From contig NZ_CP026951.1 in the NCBI RefSeq assembly GCF_003065485.1, forward strand, positions 2,746,081 through 2,810,080: a stretch of 64,000 bases of DNA, given 5' to 3'. The notes below the pieces were generated by a model. That model made no database searches. It had not been told where the DNA came from and saw only the letters and a list, made by a program, of their open reading frames with translations. Shown one piece after another: positions 25,023-33,589 of this stretch (the stretch's first letter is position 1; each line of letters opens with the position of its first letter). Both the position numbers and the translations under genes were made by a program. This stretch comes from Salinibacterium hongtaonis (GTDB taxonomy: Bacteria; Actinomycetota; Actinomycetes; Actinomycetales; Microbacteriaceae).

Positions 25023-27008
25023 CTACCGACGAGCTGGGTCGTGCGTCGCATCCTCGGCTTCGTCACGCGCTGCGCGCTGGGCAAGCATGTCGTTGTAGGC
25101 GTTGAGGTCAGCGTCGCCGTCGCGATCGGCCTTGCGGTCGAGTCTGCGGGTGACCTTGTCGTCGTTACGCGACCACGAGATTGCCACCGTGATGGCCAAG
25201 ATGATCGTGGGGATCTCCCCGACGCTCCAGGCGATTCCGCCGCCGGTCTGTTGATCGACCAGGGCATCCGTTCCCCAGCCCATAGCGCCATACCAGTCGG
25301 CGAGAAGCAGGCCGGTACCCATCATGATGCCGAGCCCGAAGAAGGCGTGGAAGGCCATCGTTGCCAGCAGCAGCAGTAGCCGCATTGGGTACGGCGCCCT
25401 GTGTGGCATGGGGTCGACCCCAATGAGCACCATGACGAAGAGGTATCCCGTGAGCAAGAAGTGCACGATCATCCACTGGTGCCCGAGGTGTTCGGTCGTG
25501 GCCCAGCGGAACAGGGGAGAGTAGTAGAAGAGCCAGAGCGAACCGGCAAAGAGCACCGCGGCCACGATCGGGTTGGTCAAGAAGGCGGCATACCGCGACT
25601 GCACCGCCCACAGCAACCACTCGCGCACGCCGCGACTGCCGTCGGTGCGCTTGCGAATGGCTCGCATTGCCAGCGTGATGGGGGCGCCGGGCACCAGCAG
25701 CACCGGAATCATCATCGTGAGCACCATGTGGCCGAGCATGTGCACGCTGAACAGGTACTTCTCGTACACGTTCGGTGCGCCGTTGGTCACGTAGAAGAGC
25801 AGCGCGAGCCCCGCGAGCCAGCTGACCGTACGCAGCACTGGCCACTTGTCTCCTCTGCGCCGAAGACGCCACACCCCGGCAAGGTAGAAGAAGGCGAGCA
25901 TCACGCACACCATGGTCCACAGCACGTCGAACTTCCACTCCGTAAGAAAGCTCATCGCCGTGAGAGGGCTCGGCAACGGCTCACCCGTGAGCATCGTTGC
26001 CGGCGTGAAGACCACGATCTCCTCTGCGACCGGTGTGGCCGTGCGCGCCAGCGCAGCGGCGACCCCCGAGGCGATTCCCATAAAGCCCAGCTCTGCCACC
26101 ACAAGCCACCAGAACAGGCCCCTGGATGCTCCGGAGGCGAGCCGCGCGATGATCCAGCGTCGATGCACCATTCCGATAAGACCGAGCGCCAGCAGCGCGA
26201 GCACCTTCACGATCACCAGCACGCCGTAGGGGGTGAAGAGGGCATCCAACTCCCCGACGCGAAGCGCGGCGCTGACATAGCCCGAGATTGCCACGAGCAC
26301 AAAGCACAGCAACGCGATTGTCGAATAGCGCGACAACACCGTGACAAGGCGCTTGTCGTCGAGGCGGCGCTGCAGGAGGGTCATCGTGACAAGACCGCCA
26401 AGCCACACGGCTGCGAACACGAGGTGAAGCCCGAGTGCGTTGACGGCGGCCGCGTGCCCTGCCGTCCCTGCGGCATGGCCCTGTGTGGCCATCGGCACGA
26501 GTCCGGCAACCGCCAAGACCGTGACGAACGCCACTGCGGTTGGATGCCGCACGGCGAAGCACAGGGCGGTGACGGCGGCGGCGATAAGCACAGTAATAAG
26601 CCAGGCCATGCCCAGCTCAGTGCCCGTGATGAACTGGCTCAGCACCCGTCCGAACGCAGGGTCGGTTGAGATGGGCTGCTGATAGACGTTGAGAAAGGTC
26701 AGAAAGCCCGTCGCGGCCGAAGCAACGGCCCACACTGCCGCGCCCGCCGACGCGATGTCGATCGTGGTGTTCCATGCGGGCTCATCGCGCGTGAGAGCAA
26801 AACACGCAAGAACCAACGCCCCGATGGCAACGGATGCCCCCAGATTGACGATGAGCTTCGCCGCGGGCAGTCCGTAACGGACTGCCTCGCCCGGGTCACT
26901 GATCGGCGGAGCATCCGCCCCACCGCCGAAGGCAAGGGCCATAAACATGGCCGCAAAGGCAACGGCAATGAGGACGGCTGGGCCGACGACGCGTACAAGC
27001 CTGATCAC
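25023..27008 (-). CDS. CopD-CtaG fusion: copper-resistance and cytochrome c oxidase assembly membrane protein
   Basis: 661-residue polytopic membrane protein. The N-terminal half (about 1-320) matches the CopD family, with paired segments such as ALGLHLVFAAVWLGGLVTM and a conserved HRRW; the C-terminal half (about 340-620) matches caa3-type CtaG (MLGHMVLTMMIPVLLVPGAP, TEHLGHQWMIVHFLLTGYLF, FHAFFGLGIMMGTG), with several membrane-embedded His and Met that could carry copper. Such fusions are typical of actinobacteria and are thought to supply copper to cytochrome oxidase. The hydrophilic tail after residue 620 is charged. Monocistronic. Confidence 0.9.
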   Translation of the reverse strand: MIRLVRVVGPAVLIAVAFAAMFMALAFGGGADAPPISDPGEAVRYGLPAAKLIVNLGASVAIGALVLACFALTRDEPAWNTTIDIASAGAAVWAVASAATGFLTFLNVYQQPISTDPAFGRVLSQFITGTELGMAWLITVLIAAAVTALCFAVRHPTAVAFVTVLAVAGLVPMATQGHAAGTAGHAAAVNALGLHLVFAAVWLGGLVTMTLLQRRLDDKRLVTVLSRYSTIALLCFVLVAISGYVSAALRVGELDALFTPYGVLVIVKVLALLALGLIGMVHRRWIIARLASGASRGLFWWLVVAELGFMGIASGVAAALARTATPVAEEIVVFTPATMLTGEPLPSPLTAMSFLTEWKFDVLWTMVCVMLAFFYLAGVWRLRRRGDKWPVLRTVSWLAGLALLFYVTNGAPNVYEKYLFSVHMLGHMVLTMMIPVLLVPGAPITLAMRAIRKRTDGSRGVREWLLWAVQSRYAAFLTNPIVAAVLFAGSLWLFYYSPLFRWATTEHLGHQWMIVHFLLTGYLFVMVLIGVDPMPHRAPYPMRLLLLLATMAFHAFFGLGIMMGTGLLLADWYGAMGWGTDALVDQQTGGGIAWSVGEIPTIILAITVAISWSRNDDKVTRRLDRKADRDGDADLNAYNDMLAQRAARDEAEDATHDPARR

Positions 27009-27044
27009 CTATCAAGCCTAGGTGAGCGCGCAAGGGAAAATGCC

Positions 27045-27623
27045 CTAGGGCTGGGTTCCCTGCTCCTTCACGTGCTGAGCTGCAGACGTGCCGTGGTCTC
27101 TGACCTCCGATGCGGCTCCGGTCGCTTCGTCCTTGACGTGACCCATCGCCTCGCTAGCGGTCTCTTTGAGGGAATCCGCAGCCTGTTTCGCCGGCTCCTT
27201 CATGTCCTCGGCGACGGCTTTGGCGGCATCTTTCGCCTCGCCGACGAGGGGCTCCGCCTTCTCCTTGATCATCCCTCCCCACTCGGATTCCTTGTCGCTC
27301 GCGGGGATGAGCGAGGAGGCGAGCCAGCCGACGCCGAACGCGATGAGGCCAACAGCGAGGGGGTTGCCCTCGGCCAGCTTCTGCGCTTTCTGCGGCAGTT
27401 GCGATGCCCCATCGCCGAGATCGCTCGCGCTATGGCGAGCATCCCGCGCGACTCCGAAGACACGTTCGCGAACACCGCCGACGGCTGCTTTTACCTTGTC
27501 GGTCTGGCGACCGACGATCTTTGACGGCGTCACTTTATCGGCCAATGCATCGACGTCGCTGCCCAGTTCGCTCCTGGTGCGTTCAATGTCGTCGCGAATG
27601 GCGTCCGGGTCATTGGTAGTCAT
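27045..27623 (-). CDS. DUF3618 domain protein
   Basis: 192 residues. The N-terminus DPDAIRDDIERTRSELGSDVDALADKVTPS is the DUF3618 signature. A short hydrophobic segment at about 90-110 (NPLAVGLIAFGVGWLASSLI) may be membrane associated; the C-terminal part is a long Ala/Lys/Glu repeat-like helix (AKDAAKAVAEDMKEPAKQAAD), as in LEA-like or stress proteins. Last gene of a three-gene operon with ATGA overlaps; the neighbours suggest an envelope or stress role. Function unknown. Confidence 0.85.
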   Translation of the reverse strand: MTTNDPDAIRDDIERTRSELGSDVDALADKVTPSKIVGRQTDKVKAAVGGVRERVFGVARDARHSASDLGDGASQLPQKAQKLAEGNPLAVGLIAFGVGWLASSLIPASDKESEWGGMIKEKAEPLVGEAKDAAKAVAEDMKEPAKQAADSLKETASEAMGHVKDEATGAASEVRDHGTSAAQHVKEQGTQP

Positions 27624-28063
27624 GAGTTATCCTCGTTCGGTTTCAGTGTTTCTGGAATGTTCTTCATTGTTTGAACCGTCTGCGGCATACCGCGCACCGA
27701 CTTGATCGCTTTGCGCCCGGCGGCAGCGAGGGCGGCGGCTATGATTCCCCACAGCACGGCCACGATCAGGGCAGACCAGCCGTTGCCGATCAGCTCGCCG
27801 AGTGCCCACCACAGCGCGATCGAGAGAAAAAACAGCGCGAGGTTGCCGGCGACACCGGCACCGCCGAGCATGCCAGCACCCTTTCCTCCGCGCTTGGCGC
27901 TCTCGCGGAACTCCGCTTTGGCTAGGTCGAGCTCCTGGCGCATCAGTGTCGAGAAGTCGCGGGTGACCTCGGTGATGAGGTCGCCGAGCGATTGTTTCGG
28001 TGGATCCTCTGGCGTAGATCGCGGCCCCTCTTCTGCTTTCCACCCAGGATCTGCGTTGGTCAT
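27620..28063 (-). CDS. Putative actinobacterial holin-X family membrane protein
   Basis: 147 residues. SLGDLITEVTRDFSTLMRQELDLAKAEF is the typical N-terminal amphipathic helix of the Phage_holin_3_6 family, followed by two membrane segments (AGVAGNLALFFLSIALWWALG and SALIVAVLWGIIAAALAAAG). Despite the family name these chromosomal proteins are not phage lysis genes and are usually found with DUF3618 proteins, as here. Overlaps both neighbours by ATGA. Confidence 0.85.
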   Translation of the reverse strand: MTNADPGWKAEEGPRSTPEDPPKQSLGDLITEVTRDFSTLMRQELDLAKAEFRESAKRGGKGAGMLGGAGVAGNLALFFLSIALWWALGELIGNGWSALIVAVLWGIIAAALAAAGRKAIKSVRGMPQTVQTMKNIPETLKPNEDNS

Positions 28064-28728
28064 GGCGTCGTCCCCGTACTCCTCGGTGCCGCCGCCGAGG
28101 CGCCGGGCACCGTTCCCGGCATGCCAGCTGAGCCAACGGAGTCCGCACCGGGTCGAGTGGTAGCAGGGGGCGGTGGTTTCGGTGCGCTACTGCGATCAGA
28201 GTCAGAATCCGCCGACATCACTGCCTTGGTTAGGCGGCCAGCCGCCACGCCTGCAATCGCCGCCACGGCAATGAAGACACCGGGCTTGCGGCGCGCGTAC
28301 TCCTTGACCTCATTAATCAGGTCACCCGGCTCGCGCGCTTCTAGCCAGTCCGCGACGCGCGCGGCCCTACTCCCCGCCTGGCCCACGAGCTGCCCCGCGA
28401 CTCCGGAGTCTTGGCGGTCGTCGGCCATTGCTGAGAACTCATCGCTGATGGATCTGAGGCCCGAAGCGACCCTGGCCTGCTGCTCCGATGCCTGACTCAC
28501 CGCCTGTGATCGCGCCTCGCTCAACAGGTTCTTCGCCTGGGTTCCGACTTCCTTAGCCACATTCGCGGCCTCATCCTTGGCGGTCCCTGCGACCTTGCCA
28601 CCCGCTTCTCCTGCGTGCGCGGCAACACCAGCGGCTTCTTTCTTTGCCGCATCTGCGGCTGAGCCCTGCTGGGGCTGCCCCACCCCTCCTGCAGTCCCTG
28701 CCGTCGCCGCTCCAATATTCGTTTCCAC
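28060..28728 (-). CDS. Ala-rich helical protein with one membrane segment, first gene of DUF3618/holin operon
   Basis: 222 residues (METNIGAATAGTAGGVGQPQ). The first 130 residues are Ala/Gly/Glu/Lys-rich and helical (AGVAAHAGEAGGKVAGTAKD), reminiscent of LEA-type repeats; a hydrophobic segment PGVFIAVAAIAGVAAGRLTKAV is at about 160-181; a Pro/Ser-rich tail follows. VADWLEAREPGDLINEVKEYARRKPG before the segment is conserved in actinobacterial relatives by my recollection. Function unknown. Divergent from the YihY gene; the 215-base gap between them shows no clear operator. Confidence 0.75.
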   Translation of the reverse strand: METNIGAATAGTAGGVGQPQQGSAADAAKKEAAGVAAHAGEAGGKVAGTAKDEAANVAKEVGTQAKNLLSEARSQAVSQASEQQARVASGLRSISDEFSAMADDRQDSGVAGQLVGQAGSRAARVADWLEAREPGDLINEVKEYARRKPGVFIAVAAIAGVAAGRLTKAVMSADSDSDRSSAPKPPPPATTRPGADSVGSAGMPGTVPGASAAAPRSTGTTP

Positions 28729-28943
28729 GATGTACCGTCCTTAAGTGAGCTTGCACTCGTTGAGATTGCACACATTCCGACTTCGGTCCCGATCAATGCT
28801 CCGCTTCTCCTCATTCGAGGCGCAAACCCTTGAAATCACAGTCATGGTGGCGCAGCATGCGCACATACCGGGCGAATCCAGGACGGGTCGAGGCTGGGTG
28901 CACAAGTAACGATGTTGAGCGAGGCGACCAAAGGAGGCATCCC

Positions 28944-30062
28944 ATGGCCAAGACTCCACAATCGGCGGCATCGAATAACGCGCCAGCGGCATCACCCACT
29001 CGGCGCAAAAAAGACGCCCCACCACCCGACGATTCGCGCAAGCCGGACGGCCCCACCGACGTCGCTCGGCCTGCATGGGGCTACGTGTTCAAGCGAACTC
29101 TGCGGGAGTTCTCGCAGGATCACTGCACAAATTTGGCGGCCGGCCTCACCTACTACGCCCTCCTGTCCCTGTTTCCCGCCCTGCTCGCTCTCGTGTCGAC
29201 GCTCGGACTGTTTGGGCAGGGGGAGCAGACGGTGGAGGCCCTGCTGGCGTCACTAGCGACAGTCGCAGACGAGTCTGTCGTCGACACCCTCAGAGGTCCA
29301 CTGACCCAATTGGCCGAAGCGCCAGCGGCTGGCTTCGCCTTTGTCGTCGGTCTCGGCGGCGCCCTCTGGTCGGCCTCCGGATACGTGACGGCCTTCTCTG
29401 TGGCCATGAACAACGTTTACGAGGTTGAGGAGGGTCGGCCGATCTGGAAGCTGCGCCCGGTGATGGTCATCGTGACCGTTGTCTTGCTCGTCATCGCCAT
29501 CATCATCGTGGTGTTGCTGCTGCTCTCCGGTCCCGTCGCCGACGCGATCGGGGAGGCCCTAGGGCTGAGCGCTGCGGTGGTCACGGTGTGGAACATCGTC
29601 AAGTGGCCCGTCGTCGTGGCGTTCGCGGTGCTGCTTGTCGCCGTGCTCTATCACTCGACCCCCAACGTGAAGCAACCAAAGGTTCGGTGGATCAGCCCCG
29701 GGGCACTCGTCGGTCTCATCGTGCTGGCGCTCGCCTCGCTCGGCTTCTTCTTCTACGTGTCAAACTTCGCCAACTACAACGCCACGTACGGCAGCATCGG
29801 CGGGGTCATCGTGCTTCTCCTCTGGCTCTGGATCGTGAATCTGGCGCTGCTGTTCGGGGCCGAGTTCGACGCTGAACTTGAACGAGGGCGCGAGCTGCAG
29901 GGCGGCATTGAGGCCGAGGAGGCCATCCAATTGCCGCCGAGGGACACCCGGCAGATCGAGAAGAACGAGAAGAAGGATCAGGCACTGATCGATCAGGGTC
30001 GTGAGCTGCGAGAGCGCACGGCACTCGATGGCTCAGCCGAGGGCTCACGCGAGCCCCGTTAA
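28944..30062 (+). CDS. YihY/virulence factor BrkB family membrane protein
   Basis: 372 residues from ATG 28944 behind AAGGAGG. Charged N-terminal 45 residues, then a YihY core: LAAGLTYYALLSLFPALLAL, WSASGYVTAFSVAMNNVYEV, and six or so membrane segments; the last helices with NYNATYGSIGGVIVLLLWLWIVNLALLFGAEFDAELER (in parts) are the most conserved stretch of the family. Function of the family is unproven despite the old name RNase BN. C-terminal 55 residues are hydrophilic. Divergent from the DUF3618 cluster; ended by a strong terminator. Confidence 0.92.
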   Translation: MAKTPQSAASNNAPAASPTRRKKDAPPPDDSRKPDGPTDVARPAWGYVFKRTLREFSQDHCTNLAAGLTYYALLSLFPALLALVSTLGLFGQGEQTVEALLASLATVADESVVDTLRGPLTQLAEAPAAGFAFVVGLGGALWSASGYVTAFSVAMNNVYEVEEGRPIWKLRPVMVIVTVVLLVIAIIIVVLLLLSGPVADAIGEALGLSAAVVTVWNIVKWPVVVAFAVLLVAVLYHSTPNVKQPKVRWISPGALVGLIVLALASLGFFFYVSNFANYNATYGSIGGVIVLLLWLWIVNLALLFGAEFDAELERGRELQGGIEAEEAIQLPPRDTRQIEKNEKKDQALIDQGRELRERTALDGSAEGSREPR

Positions 30063-30068
30063 GCACCA

Positions 30069-30098
30069 AAGGCGCCCACCTTTCGGTGGACGCCTTTG
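30069..30098. terminator. Bidirectional terminator between yihY and hup
   Basis: AAAGGCG-CCCACC, loop TTTC, GGTGG-A-CGCCTTT: a long GC-rich stem with A-run on one side and T-run on the other, between convergent genes. Confidence 0.85.
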
Positions 30099-30113
30099 AT
30101 TGAGAAGCAGATG

Positions 30114-30401
30114 CTACTTGGCTGCAGCCTTGAGCTTGCTGCCAGCGCTGACCTTAACGCCGTAGCCGGCAGCGATCTGAATCGCCTCACCGGTGGAGGG
30201 GTTGCGGCCCGCACGGGCGGCACGGTGGGTGCGCTCGAAGGAAAGCCATCCGGGGATGGTGATCTTCGTGCCCTTGCCGACCTCTTCGGCAACAGTGGAG
30301 AAGAGGGCGTCGAGCGTCGAGTTGACGGCGGCCTGGCTCTGGCCGGAGGCAGCTGCGACAGCAGCGACGAGCTCGGTGCGGTTGAGTGACTTGTCAGCCA
30401 T
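30114..30401 (-). CDS. hup: DNA-binding protein HU
   Basis: Nucleoid protein of 95 residues, MADKSLNRTELVAAVAAASG, with the DNA-binding arm GWLSFERTHRAARAGRNPSTGE typical of HU. It lacks the Lys/Ala-rich C-terminal tail of mycobacterial HupB and ends shortly after the HU fold (SAGSKLKAAAK). The ribosome binding site GAGGAGG lies in the loop region of a small hairpin GTCCT-GAGG-AGGAC at the 5' end, which might tune translation. Followed by the bidirectional terminator. Confidence 0.96.
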   Translation of the reverse strand: MADKSLNRTELVAAVAAASGQSQAAVNSTLDALFSTVAEEVGKGTKITIPGWLSFERTHRAARAGRNPSTGEAIQIAAGYGVKVSAGSKLKAAAK

Positions 30402-30525
30402 TTAGAGTCCTCCTCAGGACGTTGTGCTCTGCAGTACAAACATGGCTGCTCATGAGAACAGTCGTTGTATCTCGATTAGTTGGCATGGAACGTCAGACCG
30501 GATGGCCTTGTTTTCCTGCCCGAAC

Positions 30526-30831
30526 TTACCAGCTTGACTTGGTAATTCCGGGCAATTCGCCCCGGTGTGCCATGTCGCGGAAGCGAACACGGGAGATTCC
30601 GAACTCGCTGAGGAAGCCGCGGGGGCGTCCGTCGATCGCGTCACGGCCACGAACGCGCACCGGCGAAGCGTTGCGGGGCAGCTTCTGGAGGCCCAGGCGG
30701 GCCTCTTCGCGCTGCTCGTCGGTCGAGTTGGGGTCAACGAGTGCCTTCTTGAGCGCAGCGCGCTTCTCGGCGTAGCGCGCGACGATAACCTTGCGCTGCT
30801 CGTTCTTGGCAATCATGCTCTTCTTCGCCAT
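30526..30831 (-). CDS. rpsN: Ribosomal protein S14, zinc-independent long form
   Basis: 101 residues ([24 protein letters not shown]) ending LPGITKSSW. It has no cysteine pairs, so it is the C-minus, long form rather than the 61-residue zinc-ribbon S14, and closely resembles the mycobacterial rpsN2 type. It is the third gene of rpmB-rpmG-rpsN. In other actinobacteria this operon type is induced on zinc starvation by loss of Zur repression; here zur and the zinc transporter lie just upstream. Confidence 0.95.
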   Translation of the reverse strand: MAKKSMIAKNEQRKVIVARYAEKRAALKKALVDPNSTDEQREEARLGLQKLPRNASPVRVRGRDAIDGRPRGFLSEFGISRVRFRDMAHRGELPGITKSSW

Positions 30832-30833
30832 GG

Positions 30834-31001
30834 TTAGCGCTCCTCGCGGAATTCGACGTGCTGGCGGATGACGGGGTCATACTTCTTCAGCACAAGACGG
30901 TCGGGGTTGTTGCGGCGGTTCTTGCGGGTCACATACGTGTACCCAGTGCCGGCGGTGGAGCGGAGCTTGATGATCGGACGAACGTCCTGCTGCTTAGCCA
31001 T
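30834..31001 (-). CDS. rpmG: Ribosomal protein L33, zinc-independent form
   Basis: 55 residues: [20 protein letters not shown], then [20 protein letters not shown] and a basic end HVEFREER. There is no cysteine, so this is the C-minus form of L33. Start overlaps the rpmB stop (TAATG) and it ends 2 bases before the rpsN start, so the three genes form one tight operon. Confidence 0.95.
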   Translation of the reverse strand: MAKQQDVRPIIKLRSTAGTGYTYVTRKNRRNNPDRLVLKKYDPVIRQHVEFREER

Positions 31002-31237
31002 TAGATCTTCTCCCCACGTGCGAGCAGGTCCTTAACGACCGACTCGATGCCCCGAGCGTCAATCACCTTGATGCCCTTGGCGCTGAGCGTCAAGGTCACC
31101 TTGCGGCGAAGCGAGGGAACGTAATACGTCTTCTTCTGCACGTTCGGGTCGAAGCGGCGCTTCGTACGACGGTGCGAGTGTGAAATGTTGTGCCCAAAGC
31201 CGGGAATGGCTCCGGTCACCTGGCAGGTTGCTGCCAT
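31001..31237 (-). CDS. rpmB: Ribosomal protein L28, zinc-independent form
   Basis: 78 residues from ATG 31237 ([20 protein letters not shown]). It has a single Cys instead of the two CxxC pairs of the zinc form and ends [20 protein letters not shown], which matches the mycobacterial rpmB2 type. First gene of rpmB-rpmG-rpsN. The leader carries a perfect inverted repeat 23 bases upstream. No Zur box was found in front of it, so it may be the constitutive copy. Confidence 0.94.
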   Translation of the reverse strand: MAATCQVTGAIPGFGHNISHSHRRTKRRFDPNVQKKTYYVPSLRRKVTLTLSAKGIKVIDARGIESVVKDLLARGEKI

Positions 31238-31259
31238 GGGTGTCCTCTTTCTCAATACC

Positions 31260-31278
31260 GTAAGGCGGTCTGCCTTAC
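31260..31278 (-). promoter_or_regulatory. Perfect inverted repeat in front of rpmB
   Basis: GTAAGGC-GGTCT-GCCTTAC, 23 bases before the L28 start codon. It may be an operator or a hairpin in the leader of the ribosomal protein operon. Confidence 0.5.
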
Positions 31279-31375
31279 CCAAGATCTCTTGTCGGCACAC
31301 GTGACCCCTCTGCATTTCTGGAGAAGGGATTGTGTACAAGCGAGCGGAGATACCGCCACGCAACGTTCAACACTA

Positions 31376-31394
31376 CGTGATCGCCGCGATCACG
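31376..31394. repeat. Perfect 8+3+8 palindrome between zur and rpmB
   Basis: CGTGATCG-CCG-CGATCACG starts 17 bases beyond the zur stop codon. It could end the znu-zur transcript as a hairpin, though no T-run follows, or serve as a protein site for the rpmB promoter region. Confidence 0.5.
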
Positions 31395-31410
31395 GCAACT
31401 TGGGGCCACG

Positions 31411-31800
31411 TTAGCCCGCGGCGCTGCACTCCGCACACAGGCCGAACACGTCGACGACGTGCTCCGGGCGGGTGAAGCCGTGCTCTGCTGCGACGGTTTG
31501 CGCCCACCGCTCCACGGCATCCGCCTGGATTTCTACCGTCATGCCGCAACTGCGGCAGATGAGGTGATGATGGTGCTTGCCCAGAGTGCACGCGCGGTAG
31601 AGACTCTCGCCATCCCGCTGCAGAACGTCGGCCGAACCATCGGCCACGAGACTCGCGAGGGAGCGATAGACCGTCGCGAGCCCCAGCGCCGTACCCGATT
31701 CGAGCAACGCGCCGTGCAGGTTCTGGGCACTCACGAAACCGTCGTTGTTGGCCAGAGCGACTCTCACGGCCTCCCTCTGCCAGGTATTTCGCTTGGTCAT
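31411..31800 (-). CDS. zur: Zinc uptake regulator Zur (Fur family)
   Basis: 129 residues. Winged-helix part NTWQREAVRVALANNDGFVSAQNLH and LGLATVYRSLASLV; metal-binding part with GKHHHHLICRSCG and a second Cys pair LCAEC, the structural zinc site of the family. Zur rather than Fur is inferred from position at the end of the znuA-znuC-znuB operon (ATGA overlap with znuB) and from Zur-box-like sites in front of znuA. In iron-limited lineages DtxR handles iron, which fits the separate DtxR-type box at 21798. Confidence 0.92.
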   Translation of the reverse strand: MTKRNTWQREAVRVALANNDGFVSAQNLHGALLESGTALGLATVYRSLASLVADGSADVLQRDGESLYRACTLGKHHHHLICRSCGMTVEIQADAVERWAQTVAAEHGFTRPEHVVDVFGLCAECSAAG

Positions 31801-32696
31801 GACACCGCCGTAACAGGGGCCGTTGGCGCAGAAGGCTTGCGTGCCCCCCGCGCGCCCAATCCACGGCTGTCGCGGTACCGGCCGATGATGCGACAGGCGA
31901 CATAGATGGCGAACGAGATCGTGGTGACAAAGGGGCTAATCGGCAGCGCTCCCCCGAGCGACAGCATGATGCCGCCCACCACCGAGACCATCGCGAAAAT
32001 CACGCTCAGCACCGGCGTGAGCAGGGGAGAGGACGTCACCCGCATCGCAGCAGCGGCGGGCGTCACCAGCAGGGCCAGCACAAGAAGGGCTCCGACGATC
32101 TGGATGCTGATGGCCGTTGCAAGACCCAGCAGCACCATGAAGGCGATCGAGATTGCCGTGACGGGCACCGCGCGGGCGCGCGCAACATCCGGGTCGACGC
32201 TGGCGAAGGTGAGCGGCCGCCACATGATGACCAATCCCGCGATCACGATCGCGGCGATGACCACGAGCAACCCGAGCTGCGGGTTGTCAACCGAGACGAT
32301 CTGGCCCGTGAGAAGACCGAACTTGTTGGCGGTGCGGCCGGGGTAGAGGGCAAGAAACAGGATGCCGAGGCCGAGACCGAAGGGCATCAGCACGCCGACG
32401 ATGGAGTTGCGCTCTCGTGCTCGGTTGCCGAGCAGGCCGATGATGAGCGCTGCGGCAAGAGATCCGCCGATGGACCCCGCCACGACGTTGACGCCAAAGA
32501 GCAGCGCCGCGGCGGCGCCAGCGAAGGAAAGCTCGCTTATGCCGTGCACGGCGAAGGCGAGGTCGCGGCTCATCACGAACGGCCCGATGAGGCCGCCGAC
32601 GACGCCGAGCACGGCACCGGCGATCAGGGAGTTGCGCACCAGATAGAGCAGCTCTCCGTAGTCGGAGAAGTTGAATAGCGTCGACCAAAAGTCCAT
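31797..32696 (-). CDS. znuB: Zinc ABC transporter permease ZnuB
   Basis: 299-residue permease of the ABC-3 family with about eight membrane segments. Diagnostic stretches: RNSLIAGAVLGVVGGLIGPFV, RDLAFAVHGISELSFAGAA near the start and VGALLVLALLVTPAAAAM near residue 215. The start codon ATG 32696 overlaps the last base of znuC; the stop overlaps zur. C-terminal 25 residues are hydrophilic. Works with ZnuC and ZnuA to import zinc. Confidence 0.95.
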   Translation of the reverse strand: MDFWSTLFNFSDYGELLYLVRNSLIAGAVLGVVGGLIGPFVMSRDLAFAVHGISELSFAGAAAALLFGVNVVAGSIGGSLAAALIIGLLGNRARERNSIVGVLMPFGLGLGILFLALYPGRTANKFGLLTGQIVSVDNPQLGLLVVIAAIVIAGLVIMWRPLTFASVDPDVARARAVPVTAISIAFMVLLGLATAISIQIVGALLVLALLVTPAAAAMRVTSSPLLTPVLSVIFAMVSVVGGIMLSLGGALPISPFVTTISFAIYVACRIIGRYRDSRGLGARGARKPSAPTAPVTAVS

Positions 32697-33589
32697 TAGT
32701 GACGCCTCCCCTCGTCGACGTGGTGTTCGAGGTGATTGTGCACGCCGTACCCCTCCGGCGCTCCGAGCACGGCGACCCGACCTCGCGTGCGGATTACCTC
32801 GATCGGGGTGCCATACATATACGAGAGCACCTCCGAGCGCAGGACCTCATCCGGTGTACCGATGCGAAACCGGCCGCCGGCGAGGTAGAGCACCCTGTCG
32901 ACTTTGTCGAGAATGGGGTTCACATCGTGGGTCACAAAGACCACGGCGGCATCCAGGGCCTTGCGGCGGTCGTCGATAAGGTCGCTCACCACCCGCTGGT
33001 GGTTGAGGTCGAGCGAGCTCAGCGGTTCATCACACAGCAAGAGGGCCGGATTTGATGCGATGGCCTGACCAACGCGAATGCGCTGCTGCTCCCCGCCAGA
33101 GAGCGTGGCGATGGGTACATTGGCGAAGGCCGTGGCCCCCACGCTCGCGATGACCTCATCGACGTGCTGGCGCACTGCCTTGGGGGTAAACGGCAATCCC
33201 CACCGGTGCCCCGTCACCCCGAGCGTGACGAGGTCCTTTGCGCGGAGGGGCGTGCCCTGCTCAATCAGCTTCTGCTGCGGGATGTACCCGATTGACCGGC
33301 TGCCATGCCGCACGGGCTCTCCGAGCAGTTCAACCGTGCCGGAGGTGAGTCGTTGCTGCCCCAGGATGGCGCGCAGCAGGCTCGTCTTTCCTGTGCCATT
33401 GGGTCCGAGAACGGCGATGAATTCGCCGGCCTTGACCTGCAGGTTCAGGTTCTTCCACAGCACTCTGTCGCCGTAGGCGAGCGTCGCGGAGCGCAGGCTC
33501 AGCACCGTGCGCTTGTCGACATTAGTTGGGTGCGCGTCACCAGGCACTCCGCTTGCCGCTCCGCCGAGCGCGCCGCGTGACTCAGCCAA
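32696..33589 (-). CDS. znuC: Zinc ABC transporter ATP-binding protein ZnuC
   Basis: ATPase of the zinc importer. Walker A LGPNGTGKTSLLRAI, signature LSGGEQQRIRVGQA, Walker B ALLLCDEPLSSLD and H-loop VFVTHDVN are all present. The start is uncertain: TTG at 33589 is preceded by GAGGCGG and overlaps the znuA stop by 8 bases, giving 297 residues with a 30-residue N-terminal extension before VLSLRSATLAYGDRVLWKNL; later GTG codons are possible. The C-terminus is His-rich (NHLEHHVDEGRRH), plausible for a metal system. Confidence 0.93.
   Translation of the reverse strand: MAESRGALGGAASGVPGDAHPTNVDKRTVLSLRSATLAYGDRVLWKNLNLQVKAGEFIAVLGPNGTGKTSLLRAILGQQRLTSGTVELLGEPVRHGSRSIGYIPQQKLIEQGTPLRAKDLVTLGVTGHRWGLPFTPKAVRQHVDEVIASVGATAFANVPIATLSGGEQQRIRVGQAIASNPALLLCDEPLSSLDLNHQRVVSDLIDDRRKALDAAVVFVTHDVNPILDKVDRVLYLAGGRFRIGTPDEVLRSEVLSYMYGTPIEVIRTRGRVAVLGAPEGYGVHNHLEHHVDEGRRH

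Noticed and set aside
25401..26669. 422-codon open frame opposite the CopD-CtaG gene
   Set aside because: Very His/Gln/Arg-rich, the expected antisense image of a membrane protein gene.
27620..28063. Holin-like genes (also 39421-39825) as signs of a prophage
   Set aside because: No other phage genes, no integrase or attachment repeats; these families are common chromosomal membrane proteins.
31238..31410. Zur box in front of rpmB
   Set aside because: No sequence resembling TGAAAATGATTTTCA was found; only the two palindromes with other sequences.
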